Positions 1 through 7,573 of a stretch of 32,493 nt of DNA are shown one piece after another. Source of the DNA: Christensenella sp. UBA5327 (GTDB lineage Bacteria; Bacillota; Clostridia; Christensenellales; Aristaeellaceae); the NCBI GenBank assembly GCA_002411105.1, contig DHQX01000029.1, positions 1 to 32,493 of the forward strand, read 5' to 3'. Within the stretch, counting starts at the first letter, position 1. Every line of letters begins with the position of its first letter. The position numbers were made by a program, and so were the translations under genes. The notes below the pieces were generated by a model. It made no database searches. It was not told the DNA's origin and worked only from the letters and a program-made list of their open reading frames with translations.

Positions 1-1395
1 GAAAACGGCGCCGGCAAGTCCACGCTCATGAAGCTGCTCTCCGGCGCCTACACCCCCACCCAAGGCACTGTTTTTGTGGAAGGTCAGCCCTATAAAACCC
101 TTGACCCGGAGCTCTCCCAGCAGCTGGGCATCGAAATCGTCTACCAGGAAAACGACCTGGTGCCCTGCATGAACGCGGTGGAGAACATTTTTGTAGGCAA
201 GGAGCTGACCCTGCCCTTTGGGATCATCGACAAAAAGGGCATGCTGGGCCGGGTGCGGGAGACGATGCGGGAGTTTGATATCCAGATCGACCCGCTGCAG
301 AAAATCGAGCACATGTCGGTGTCTGACCAGCAGTTTGTGAAAATTTTGAAAGCGCTGATGAAGAAGAGCAAGGTGCTGATCCTGGATGAGCCCACCAGCA
401 TGTTCAATGTGGAGGACGCAGGCAAGGTGTTAAACCTGGTGCGCACCATTTCCGCCCGGGGCATCGGCATCATCTATATCTCCCATTTTCTGGAGGAGGT
501 GGTGCAGATCGCCGACCGCATCACCGTGATCAGGGACGGGGAATCGGTCCGCACCTATGACAACGCAGGCAGAAACACCCCCCTGGGCGACATCACCCGG
601 GACATGGTAGGCCGCCCGGTTGACACCTTTTACCAGCGGGAGCGCTTTGAGCCCAGCCATGAGAAGGTGCTTGAGGTCAAGGGACTCCAGCTTTCCAAGG
701 ACTCACCGGAGATCAGTTTTTCCTTGAACAAAGGCGAGATCCTGGGCCTGTTCGGCATGGTGGGCTCCGGGCGCACGGAGATTGTGCGCGCCCTCTCCGG
801 CGCTGATCCTTTTTATGCCGGGGAAATATGGCTGAGCGGCAAAAAGCTGCGCGTCACAAACCCCCGGGACGCCATTGACGCGGGGCTGGCCCACATCACC
901 GAGGACCGGCAGCGCCTGGGGCTGAACCTGGGATCCAGCGTGCTTGAAAACGGGCTGATGGTGAAGCTGCAGCACATGCGGCCCAGCCTCTTTTACGACT
1001 ATAAGGCCCATGCGCCCCTGGTGCGCCCGATTGTGGAGGAGCTGAACGTCAAAACCCCCAGCCTCCTGCAGGAGGTCATGTACCTCTCCGGCGGCAACCA
1101 GCAAAAGGTGGTGCTGGGCAAGTGGCTGATCACCGACGCCCTGGTCTATATCTTTGACGAGCCCACCCGGGGCATTGATGTCAACGCCAAGGCGGAATTT
1201 TATAAGCAGATGACCCAGTTGGCCAAGGCCGGGAAGGCCATCATCATGGTGTCCTCGGAGATGCCCGAACTCATCTCGATGTCTGACCGGGTGCTGGTGG
1301 TGCGGGAGGGCGCGGTGTATTGCGAGCTTTCCGGCCCCCAGATCAACGAGGAGAACATCATCACACAAGCCTTAGGAGTGATAGCGCATGCGTAA
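1..1395 (+). CDS. Sugar ABC transporter ATP-binding protein, RbsA/MglA type (5' end outside the window)
   Basis: This is the energising subunit of a ribose/galactose-type (CUT2) sugar importer, with two fused nucleotide-binding domains on the cytoplasmic face of the membrane. The window opens inside the first Walker A motif (ENGAGKST), so roughly 35-40 N-terminal residues are missing and 464 residues are visible. The first domain continues with an RbsA-like signature (MSVSDQQFV) and Walker B (VLILDEPTS). The second domain has the degenerate P-loop normal for this family (GMVGSGRTE), then LSGGNQQKV and IFDEPTRGID. The stop overlaps the permease start by 8 bases, so the two are translationally coupled. 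The substrate cannot be read from the sequence. The downstream isomerase and dehydrogenase suggest a sugar or polyol that is oxidised and isomerised after uptake. Confidence 0.95.
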   Translation, partial: ENGAGKSTLMKLLSGAYTPTQGTVFVEGQPYKTLDPELSQQLGIEIVYQENDLVPCMNAVENIFVGKELTLPFGIIDKKGMLGRVRETMREFDIQIDPLQKIEHMSVSDQQFVKILKALMKKSKVLILDEPTSMFNVEDAGKVLNLVRTISARGIGIIYISHFLEEVVQIADRITVIRDGESVRTYDNAGRNTPLGDITRDMVGRPVDTFYQRERFEPSHEKVLEVKGLQLSKDSPEISFSLNKGEILGLFGMVGSGRTEIVRALSGADPFYAGEIWLSGKKLRVTNPRDAIDAGLAHITEDRQRLGLNLGSSVLENGLMVKLQHMRPSLFYDYKAHAPLVRPIVEELNVKTPSLLQEVMYLSGGNQQKVVLGKWLITDALVYIFDEPTRGIDVNAKAEFYKQMTQLAKAGKAIIMVSSEMPELISMSDRVLVVREGAVYCELSGPQINEENIITQALGVIAHA

Positions 1396-2335
1396 AGAAC
1401 GGCGGATTTTCAGGGACCAACGGGTGCTGCTTTGCATCGTGATCGTGGTGCTCTCAGCGGTGGTGGGCATTATCAACCCCCGCTTTGTGCGGCTCAACAA
1501 CATCGTGGCCATCCTCCAGCAGATTTCGGTGCTGGGGGTGCTCACCATGGCCATGTCGATGCTTTTGATCTCAGGCGGCATTGACCTCTCCATCGGCAAC
1601 ATGATGACGCTCTCCGGCGTGGTGGTGGCAACGCTGCTCATGCGGGGCACAAGCCTGCCTGTGGCGGCCTTGGCCGGCGTGGGGGTGTCCACCCTGTGCG
1701 GGCTATTAAACGGCTTTATCATCGCCAAATCCCGCACCATGCCGCTGATCATCACCCTTGGCACCGGGCAGATGTTTAACGGCATTTCGCTTTTGATCGC
1801 CGGCGGCTCCTTCCTCCAATTCCAGAACAAACTGGACTTTCTGCGCACCATCAAGCTGTTTGACTTTTTGCCGCTGATGGTGATTTTCATGCTGGCGATT
1901 GTGCTCTTGATGTATGTGCTGCTGAACAAAACCCGCTTTGGACGGCGCATTGTGGCCATTGGCGGCAACGAGCGCAACGCCTACCTGTCGGGCATCAAGG
2001 TGGATTTGTACAAGATCCTCACCTACGGCATCTCCGGCGCCATCGTGTCCATCGCGGGGCTGATCTTTGCCGCGCGCCTCAACGCCATCACCGCCAACGC
2101 CGGCGCTGGGTACGAGCTTGACGCCCTGGTGGCGGCGGTGGTGGGCGGGGTCACCTTTGAGGGCGGCCGGGGCACGGTGCTGGGCGCTTTTCTGGGCTGC
2201 CTATTGATTGGCATCATTTCAAACGCACTTGACATCCTGGGGGTTGACGCCTATGTGAAAATCGTCATCACCGGCGCCATCATCGTGGGCGCTGTGGTCT
2301 TGAGCAACATCGAAAAACTGCGCCGCAGGGCATAA
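1388..2335 (+). CDS. Sugar ABC transporter permease, RbsC type
   Basis: This 315-residue integral membrane protein belongs to the BPD_transp_2 family and is the channel subunit paired with the upstream ATPase. It is almost entirely hydrophobic segments. Family hallmarks are the GGIDLSIGNMM stretch near residue 60, the cytoplasmic coupling segment with FGRRIVAIGGNERNAYLSGI near residue 185, and the late ALVAAVVGGVTFEGGRGTVLGA segment. Length is normal for the family. AGGAG lies 9 bases upstream of the ATG, inside the end of the ATPase gene. No second permease or binding protein is seen in this operon, so the binding protein is probably encoded upstream of the window. Confidence 0.95.
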   Translation: MRKERRIFRDQRVLLCIVIVVLSAVVGIINPRFVRLNNIVAILQQISVLGVLTMAMSMLLISGGIDLSIGNMMTLSGVVVATLLMRGTSLPVAALAGVGVSTLCGLLNGFIIAKSRTMPLIITLGTGQMFNGISLLIAGGSFLQFQNKLDFLRTIKLFDFLPLMVIFMLAIVLLMYVLLNKTRFGRRIVAIGGNERNAYLSGIKVDLYKILTYGISGAIVSIAGLIFAARLNAITANAGAGYELDALVAAVVGGVTFEGGRGTVLGAFLGCLLIGIISNALDILGVDAYVKIVITGAIIVGAVVLSNIEKLRRRA

Positions 2336-2356
2336 GCGCGGGAAGGGAGCTGACAG

Positions 2357-3196
2357 ATGAAAAAAGGCGTGAGTTTCTTCTCCTTTGACATGGATGTGGA
2401 CCTGCTGGACGCCTCAAAAAAAGCCGCACAAGCCGGGTATGAGGGTGTTGAGCTGGTGCTGAGCGAAGCCGGCAGCCTCAACATGTCAACCAGCGACAAG
2501 GCGCTTTATGGCCTGAGGGTCGGCATTGAAGACCTGGGGCTTGCTGTGTGCTCGGTGGGCGCCTGGAACCTGTGGGAGTACAACCTGGCGGGCAATGATG
2601 TTTCGGCCGGGGCCCACGCCCAGGACATCGTCAAAAAGCAGATCGACTGCGCCCAGGCCCTGGGGGCTGACGCCATCCTGGTGGTGCCCGGCTGGGTGGG
2701 CACCAACTTCGCGCCGGGCATCACCTCCTATGACCAGGCCTATGACAACGCCCAGCGGCGCCTGGCCCAGCTTGCGCCCTATGCCAAGGCTGCCGGGGTT
2801 CATATCGGCGTAGAAAACGTGTGGAACAAGTTCCTGCTGTCCCCGCTTGAGCTGAAGCGCTTCCTGGATGAAATTGACAGCCCCTTTGTGGGCGCCTATT
2901 TTGACGTGGGCAACATCATCTACATCGGCTATCCGGATCAGTGGATCCGCATCCTGGGGCAAAAGCACATCAAGCGGATTCACTTCTCTGACGCCAGGGA
3001 GAGCCAGGCGGGCCTGGGCATGTTTGTGGACCTGCTGGCGGGGGATGTGGACTTTGGGGCCGTGATGGCGGCGCTCAGGGACATCGGCTATGACGACTGG
3101 ATCACGGTGGAGTTCCTGCCCAACTACAAGCAGTTCCCCTACCAGGCCATCACCAACGCCAAACTGTCCCTTGACACCATCCTTAGCATCAAATGA
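2357..3196 (+). CDS. TIM-barrel sugar (phosphate) isomerase/epimerase
   Basis: This 279-residue cytoplasmic enzyme has the fold of the xylose-isomerase-like TIM-barrel (AP_endonuc_2) superfamily, which includes hexulose-phosphate 3-epimerases, hydroxypyruvate isomerase and inosose dehydratase. Visible features are the opening strand MKKGVSFFSF, GYEGVELVLSEAG, the metal-site strand GVHIGVENVWNKFL (a Glu near residue 153), GAYFDVGNI with its Asp near 187, IHFSDARE near 213 and the final WITVEFLP with its Glu near 253. These acidic and His residues are where the family binds a divalent metal. GGGAG sits 7 bases before the start. The stop overlaps the next gene by 4 bases (ATGA). The family is certain but the exact substrate is not. 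Confidence 0.88.
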   Translation: MKKGVSFFSFDMDVDLLDASKKAAQAGYEGVELVLSEAGSLNMSTSDKALYGLRVGIEDLGLAVCSVGAWNLWEYNLAGNDVSAGAHAQDIVKKQIDCAQALGADAILVVPGWVGTNFAPGITSYDQAYDNAQRRLAQLAPYAKAAGVHIGVENVWNKFLLSPLELKRFLDEIDSPFVGAYFDVGNIIYIGYPDQWIRILGQKHIKRIHFSDARESQAGLGMFVDLLAGDVDFGAVMAALRDIGYDDWITVEFLPNYKQFPYQAITNAKLSLDTILSIK

Positions 3197-4245
3197 GCAT
3201 GATGAAAAAACTGCGCTTTGGCGTGATTGGCGCCGGCGGCATCGCTGACAGGCGCACCATCCCCGGCATCCTGGCCTCACAGCACGCGGTTTTGAGTGCC
3301 GTGATGAACCCCAAAGAAGCGGACGCCATCAGGCTTAAGGAGAAATACGGCGCCAATGCGGCCTACACCGATGGCGCGACCCTGGCGAAGGACCCCCAGG
3401 TGGACGCGGTTTACATCGCCTCCCCGGTGGCAGAGCACCTGCACCAGGCGCTGAGCGTGTGCGAGGCGGGGAAGCCGCTGTTGATTGAAAAACCTTTGGC
3501 GCTTAGCACCGCTGATGCTAAGCGCATCATAGACGCTTTTGCCGCCAAGAAACTGCCCCTGGCGGCCGGGCTCATGATGCGCTTTGGCAGCCACATTCGG
3601 CAGATGAGACAGCATTATCAGGCCGGGGATATCGGAAACCTGAGCTCTATTTATTCCCGCTTTTCCTGCTGGTATCCCGATATCCCCGGCGCCTGGCGGC
3701 AAAGCCTCAAAACCGGGGGCGGCGGGGCGCTGATGGACATGGGCGTGCATGTGATTGACCTCATCGCCTTTATCACGGGAAGCCCCATCCGCCAGGTGGC
3801 CGCTATGCAGGACACCCAGACCTTCGCCTACCAGGTGGAGGACGCCTCTTCTCTCCTGATGCGTCTTGAAAATGGCGCGCTTTGCACCCTGCAAAGCCAC
3901 TTCAACATCCCCGATGACGCGGCTGACTGGCGGCTGGACCTGTTTGGCACCCGGGGCTGCCTCCTGGGCGAGGGTGTTCTGGGCCAGGTGGATGCTGGCA
4001 AGCTGCGCATGCTCTCCCAGAAAGAATCTGGCGGCTATGACAGCCAGCAGGATGGCCAGCGCCCCGCGCTTAAAGCCCTTAGCACCGGCTATGGTGACCT
4101 CTACGCCCGGGAGATCGACAGCTTCTGCTTAAGCGTTCTGGAAGGCCGCCCCCTGGAAGCCCCGGCTGAGGCCGCGCTTGTTGCGCAGCGGGTGGTGGAG
4201 GCGGCGTATCAGTCGCAAAGGGACGGGGTATTTGTGAATTTATAA
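3193..4245 (+). CDS. Gfo/Idh/MocA family NAD(P)-dependent oxidoreductase
   Basis: This 350-residue enzyme has the two-domain build of the glucose-fructose oxidoreductase / inositol dehydrogenase / MocA family. An N-terminal Rossmann domain shows FGVIGAGGIADRRTIPG at about residues 9-25 and the catalytic EKPLALS near 100, where the Lys is conserved. A C-terminal domain carries GGGALMDMGVHVIDLI near 178, with the Asp and His usually used in catalysis. It probably oxidises a ring hydroxyl of a sugar or cyclitol. It is the last gene of the operon and overlaps the isomerase by ATGA. No clear ribosome site precedes the first ATG, so translation is probably coupled. ATGs at 3199 and 3202 are alternatives. 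Inositol dehydrogenase is one possible identity but is not proven. Confidence 0.93.
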   Translation: MSMMKKLRFGVIGAGGIADRRTIPGILASQHAVLSAVMNPKEADAIRLKEKYGANAAYTDGATLAKDPQVDAVYIASPVAEHLHQALSVCEAGKPLLIEKPLALSTADAKRIIDAFAAKKLPLAAGLMMRFGSHIRQMRQHYQAGDIGNLSSIYSRFSCWYPDIPGAWRQSLKTGGGGALMDMGVHVIDLIAFITGSPIRQVAAMQDTQTFAYQVEDASSLLMRLENGALCTLQSHFNIPDDAADWRLDLFGTRGCLLGEGVLGQVDAGKLRMLSQKESGGYDSQQDGQRPALKALSTGYGDLYAREIDSFCLSVLEGRPLEAPAEAALVAQRVVEAAYQSQRDGVFVNL

Positions 4246-4251
4246 AGTATC

Positions 4252-4280
4252 GAGAAACCTTTTTTGAAAAAAGGTTTCTC
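4252..4280. terminator. Perfect hairpin between two convergent genes (copy 1 of the dispersed palindrome, hairpin part)
   Basis: A 14-bp perfect stem (GAGAAACCTTTTTT and its complement) with one unpaired base lies 6 bases after the stop of the dehydrogenase gene. It is placed to end transcription from the left operon, although only a mixed pyrimidine tract follows. It also matches the hairpin portion of the repeat family described at 5722, 7493 and 26068. Confidence 0.6.
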
Positions 4281-4290
4281 TCGTTCCTCC

Positions 4291-4388
4291 ATTCAGCATA
4301 GCCGTTTGTACGCAGCGCGAACACCGCTACAAACGGCTTGCTTCATCCCGCACAGCGGGCGCTCGCCTCTGTCCCTCCAAAAACTTTA
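4291..4388. repeat. Small palindromic insert splitting repeat copy 1
   Basis: Between the hairpin at 4252-4280 and the repeat's other end (AAAAACTTTAA, 4378-4388) there is extra sequence. It holds an 11-bp stem (AGCCGTTTGTA at 4300-4310 pairing with 4328-4338) and a short CCCGC/GCGGG hairpin (4347-4359). Near-identical octamers GTTCCTCC (4283-4290) and GTCCCTCC (4371-4378) flank it. In the other copies the hairpin and the ACTTTAA arm are adjacent, so this copy looks interrupted. No coding capacity is seen. Confidence 0.45.
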
Positions 4389-5513
4389 ATGCTTTATCCC
4401 CGGATAGATGATGGCGTCCACCTTGCGGCTTTGGGGGTTGATGAGCTGGCCGGTCTGCGCGTTAACCATGATTTCCCGGTAGGCCAGGGAATTGTGGGGA
4501 TCGTAGAAGTAGGGGTCGATATGATCCACATAGACGGGCGCGGCGGCTTTTTTAGGGTCAGACACATAGATGCTGCCGATGCTCCAGATGGGGAAGGCAT
4601 AAAAGGAGCGGGTTTTGTCGGTGACCTGCTTTGAGGTGTAGCCGGGGGCCTCAAAGAGGGCGTAGCCCAGCTTTATATGCAGCACCTGGCGCAGAAAACC
4701 AGCTGATATTTCTTCTTCCAGGGTTTTTATCACCTGAGAAAACGCCGCCAGGGGCAGGTCCTCCGCGATTGTTTCAACCGGCTGCACCAGGTGGACGCCC
4801 AGCCAGAAGTTATCCGGCTGCCGGTAGACCAAGCTGATATCTGTGCGGGTGCCTCCCTCAAAATGGGACTCAAAAAAGGCGCGGTGGAATATCCCCACCA
4901 CGGGGATGCCGCTGATGATTTGCTGCCAATGGAAGGAAGCCCAGCCCGGCGCCAAATATTCCCCCTCTTTGGCGCCATAATAGGCATGGCTTTGGATATC
5001 CTCCGGCTGGCTTAGTTGGATAATGCCGGGGTCAAGCCCCAGGCTGACCAGGGTTCCCCCCAACCAGCTTGCGATTTCGCCAAAGGTGATGGGGTTGCCG
5101 GAGAGGGGCATCAGTTCCGGCGCAAAGCCCTCATACCACACCCGCCAGCCCTTGGCGGAGATGTTTTCGCCGCCCACATGCAGAGCACCCGCCGGTTCCT
5201 GTCCGGGGGCTGAGCGCTGCACCAGAAATTCCCCCGGCCCGTCGTCCCGCACCGGGTGCCAGAGGGGGTCATTGGCAGGCAAGGAGACCGGCACCTCCAG
5301 GTGCTGGACACGGAGGACGGGCACCGCATCCACCACAGGAATCTGGGGCATTACATCCACCGCAATCTCCCGGCCATGGGCCTTGTAGCTGCCTTTCCAG
5401 CCCTGGGCCGCTTGCTGGCGGATATCCTTGATGGAATACGCTTCCATTGCCTGGGTAAACAGCGGCAGGATCAATATGGTCAGCAAAATCAGGGCGGTTA
5501 ATCGTTTTCTCAT
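4386..5513 (-). CDS. Secreted protein of unknown function
   Basis: I do not recognise this protein. It starts with a classical signal peptide (MRKR, then a hydrophobic LTALILLTILILPLF, likely cleaved near TQAMEA) and has no other membrane segment, so it should be exported. The mature part, about 350 residues, is rich in aromatic residues and Pro. It ends with a region resembling a small beta-strand repeat (REIMVNAQTGQLINPQ), a pattern seen in PepSY-like and cell-envelope proteins. AGAGGA ends 1 base from the ATG at 5519 but 7 bases from the ATG at 5513, so I take 5513 as the start (375 residues). It stands alone, with its stop facing the left operon across the repeat at 4252-4388. Confidence 0.7.
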   Translation of the reverse strand: MRKRLTALILLTILILPLFTQAMEAYSIKDIRQQAAQGWKGSYKAHGREIAVDVMPQIPVVDAVPVLRVQHLEVPVSLPANDPLWHPVRDDGPGEFLVQRSAPGQEPAGALHVGGENISAKGWRVWYEGFAPELMPLSGNPITFGEIASWLGGTLVSLGLDPGIIQLSQPEDIQSHAYYGAKEGEYLAPGWASFHWQQIISGIPVVGIFHRAFFESHFEGGTRTDISLVYRQPDNFWLGVHLVQPVETIAEDLPLAAFSQVIKTLEEEISAGFLRQVLHIKLGYALFEAPGYTSKQVTDKTRSFYAFPIWSIGSIYVSDPKKAAAPVYVDHIDPYFYDPHNSLAYREIMVNAQTGQLINPQSRKVDAIIYPGIKH

Positions 5514-5783
5514 TATCATGTCCTCTTTTCAGGTCTTGGCAGCTGAGAATTTTCTCAATGTCTTGATGGGGGCTGGCAGTCAGGGCAATGCCCATCACCA
5601 GCTATATAAGAGCAATTGTTTCTTTTATCATTGTTTTCTTCATGTTTCTTGATAGAAGGGAGGCCTGTCAAAGACCTCCCTTCATCACTCCCCTTTCAAT
5701 AACTCATATTCTTTCTATGCTGTTAAAGTTCTTTGAAGGTTTGGAAACTTTCTTTTCAAGAAAGTTTCCAAGCGTCCCTTCCC
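5514..5783. other. Non-coding interval with inverted repeats
   Basis: No gene was found here. It contains a 14-base palindrome (TGAGAATTTTCTCA, 5544-5557) close upstream of the secreted-protein start, a 9-bp stem-loop (GAAGGGAGG at 5655-5663 pairing with 5675-5683) and repeat copy 2 (5722-5771). The stem-loop and repeat copy 2 lie downstream of the anti-sigma gene and probably stop its transcript. I did not find a convincing promoter for the secreted-protein gene. Confidence 0.5.
5722..5771 (+). repeat. Dispersed palindromic element, copy 2
   Basis: TTAAAGTTCTTTGAAGG is followed by a perfect 14-bp stem (TTGGAAACTTTCTT, 5741-5754) with a 3-base loop and its complement at 5758-5771. The layout (AAAGTTYT arm, G-rich linker, long hairpin) matches the copies at 7493 and 26068. 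It lies 12 bases beyond the end of the anti-sigma gene, so it may also act as its terminator. Confidence 0.65.
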
Positions 5784-6917
5784 TCACTCCGCCTTCACAT
5801 TCGGGATCTCCACGGTATCGGTCCCATTTGACAGCACAAAGGTATCGGGGTAATGTTCCAGGGTCAGGTATTCGGCGATAACGCGGCCCACGACGGGCTT
5901 GGTGGGGTCCAGGATGGTATCAATGTAATAGTCTTTACCTTCGACCAATATAGGCTCAGTGTTCTTGTGCTCGCCATTGTCATAGCCCCAGCCGCCCCAA
6001 TCAGCGGTTTTGAGGGTGACATCGCCCTGCTGGCTGCCCAGGGTTTTCTTCTCCCCATAGGCCCAGGTACTCATGATTTCTTCGATTTTTTCCATGGGCA
6101 GGCCAGGCTTGAAGATGAGGTCGTAGTTGAGGTAGACGCGGATGGGCGATATCTGGAAATTGGTGATTTTAAGGGAATAATCGCCAAAGTCCTTCTCAGG
6201 CAGGTCTTTCACTTTATACACGCCGGGCAGGTTTTTCACGTCCATGGTGAAAGAGAGCTCTTTGTTCTCAATGCTCCTTCTGCCGCGGATGGGCAGGATG
6301 ACCTCCAGCGTGTCGCCCGGGTCGATCTCTGACATGTCGTACTGGATCCAGGCGATGGTCTCGCCATTGCCTGGCCCGGTGACCACACCGGCGCCGCCCA
6401 GGGGGTTGAGGTTGTGGTCATTGACGATGGCCCAGTCCATGCTGGACCAGCTCACCTCATCCATGTTCGCGGCCTCAAAGGTGAAGCCGCCATTCACGAT
6501 CTCTTCCGCCGTTTTCTTGTCAAAGGGCGCGGTGGCGGCCTTGTCCCGGGTAGCGTGGGCGATGCGCAGGTAGCGGCCATCGTATACCGCTTCCTTGACG
6601 GTCACCTCCACATGCTCAAAGTCGGCCTTGGCCAGGTCTTTTTGCAGGAGGTCATAGGCCTCTTTCTGCACCACAGCGTGCTCGGGGTTTAAGTAGGTGG
6701 CCATCAGGTTAAACAGGCCAAAGCCATCGGTGAGGGCAAAGGCGGCAGCTGTCACCAGCACCAGCGCCAGGGCGATGGCGGCTGAGAGGGATAATTTCTT
6801 TTTCACTTGGGGTTCCTCCGTTTGCTTGATGTCGCTTAGGATGCGGTGTTTGAGGCCCGCGTTCACCTTGACGCCGGAGAGGCGGCTGTCAGCGACTGAG
6901 CGAAAATCTTTATTCAT
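5784..6917 (-). CDS. Membrane-anchored DUF4179-like protein, probable anti-sigma factor
   Basis: This 377-residue protein has a short cytoplasmic N-terminus, one membrane segment at about residues 44-62 (LSLSAAIALALVLVTAAAFAL) and a large outside domain. This is the plan of DUF4179/RsgI-like partners of ECF sigma factors in Clostridia and Bacilli. The outside domain is beta-rich (VTVKEAVYDGRYLRIAHATRD) as in DUF4179. The ATG at 6917 overlaps the sigma gene stop by 8 bases and has AGGTGG 7 bases upstream. A TTG just before it could be read but fits the ribosome site worse. By analogy its N-terminus would hold the sigma factor inactive until an envelope signal is sensed. The family assignment comes from architecture and context. 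Confidence 0.8.
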   Translation of the reverse strand: MNKDFRSVADSRLSGVKVNAGLKHRILSDIKQTEEPQVKKKLSLSAAIALALVLVTAAAFALTDGFGLFNLMATYLNPEHAVVQKEAYDLLQKDLAKADFEHVEVTVKEAVYDGRYLRIAHATRDKAATAPFDKKTAEEIVNGGFTFEAANMDEVSWSSMDWAIVNDHNLNPLGGAGVVTGPGNGETIAWIQYDMSEIDPGDTLEVILPIRGRRSIENKELSFTMDVKNLPGVYKVKDLPEKDFGDYSLKITNFQISPIRVYLNYDLIFKPGLPMEKIEEIMSTWAYGEKKTLGSQQGDVTLKTADWGGWGYDNGEHKNTEPILVEGKDYYIDTILDPTKPVVGRVIAEYLTLEHYPDTFVLSNGTDTVEIPNVKAE

Positions 6918-7428
6918 CAAAGTACCACCTTTCCAGCGTAACTTTTAGTTTTGCCCGGGCGCGCTTAAGGCGCGTGGACAGGGTGGCCTCGGGCAGGGAC
7001 ATGATGGCGGCTATTTCCCGCAGCTTCAGCCCCTGGTAGTAATGCAGAAGAATCACTTCCCGGTATTTCCGGGGCAGGTTCATCACCGCTTTGATCACGG
7101 TGTCGTCCGCCGGGTCAAAGGGGACGCTGGCCTCGGGCAGCGTTTCCAGGTCCACGGCCCGGTTTTCATGCCGGAACCAGGCGCTGCGGGTGAGGCTGCG
7201 GCAGCAGTTAAGCGCGATGGCAGTGAGCCAGGTGCGTTCACTGCTCTCGCCCCGGAAGGTGTGATAGGCGCGGTGCGCCTTGAGGTAGGTTTCCTGCACC
7301 GCGTCCTCGGCCAATTGCAGATCGTTTAGGTAGAGATAGCAAAAGCGCAGCAGGGTGTCGCCATGGCGCTCCACCAGAAGGCTGATATCCGCCTCCATTT
7401 CTTTGCCCGGTACCTGACAAAGTTCCAT
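6910..7428 (-). CDS. RNA polymerase sigma factor, ECF (sigma-70 family) subfamily
   Basis: This 172-residue protein has the two conserved domains of extracytoplasmic-function sigma factors. Region 2, which recognises the -10 box, covers about residues 20-75 (LLRFCYLYLNDLQLAEDAVQ, then ETYLKAHRAYHTFRG). Region 4, which recognises the -35 box, covers about 115-165 (LPRKYREVILLHYYQGLKLR, then EIAAIMSLPEATLSTRLKRA). There is no region 1.1 or 3. A GTG at 7446 would add six residues, but the ribosome site GGGAGG lies inside that stretch and is 7 bases from the ATG at 7428, which decides the start. It is followed by its likely anti-sigma factor with an 8-base overlap, and an ECF-like promoter lies immediately upstream. 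Confidence 0.93.
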   Translation of the reverse strand: MELCQVPGKEMEADISLLVERHGDTLLRFCYLYLNDLQLAEDAVQETYLKAHRAYHTFRGESSERTWLTAIALNCCRSLTRSAWFRHENRAVDLETLPEASVPFDPADDTVIKAVMNLPRKYREVILLHYYQGLKLREIAAIMSLPEATLSTRLKRARAKLKVTLERWYFDE

Positions 7429-7448
7429 GCCTTCGCCTCCCTTCACCT

Positions 7449-7480
7449 ATTAGACGCGGGGAGATGATATAATCGTTCAA
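7449..7480 (-). promoter_or_regulatory. Candidate autoregulatory ECF promoter of the sigma/anti-sigma operon
   Basis: On the minus strand TTGAAC (7475-7480) is separated by 18 bases from CGTC within CGTCTAAT (7449-7456). GAAC and CGTC are the typical -35 and -10 cores of promoters read by ECF sigma factors in Firmicutes. The start codon lies about 20 bases below the -10, leaving a short leader that carries the GGGAGG site. This fits positive autoregulation. Confidence 0.5.
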
Positions 7481-7492
7481 AACGGAAGAAAC

Positions 7493-7540
7493 CTGGGGGA
7501 TTTCTTGAAAGAAATCCCCCAGACCCCCTTAGAACTTTAA
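7493..7540 (-). repeat. Dispersed palindromic element, copy 3, probably terminating the ABC operon
   Basis: A 30-base perfect palindrome (14-bp stem CTGGGGGATTTCTT at 7493-7506 and 7509-7522, two-base loop) is joined to ACCCCCTTAGAACTTTAA (7523-7540). On the minus strand it reads TTAAAGTTCTAAGGGGGTCT then hairpin then a T-rich tail (TTTCTT). It is 33 bases beyond the permease stop, a good position for a terminator. Confidence 0.7.
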
Positions 7541-7573
7541 TAATTAATGATAACAAACCAATTGAATTTGATG

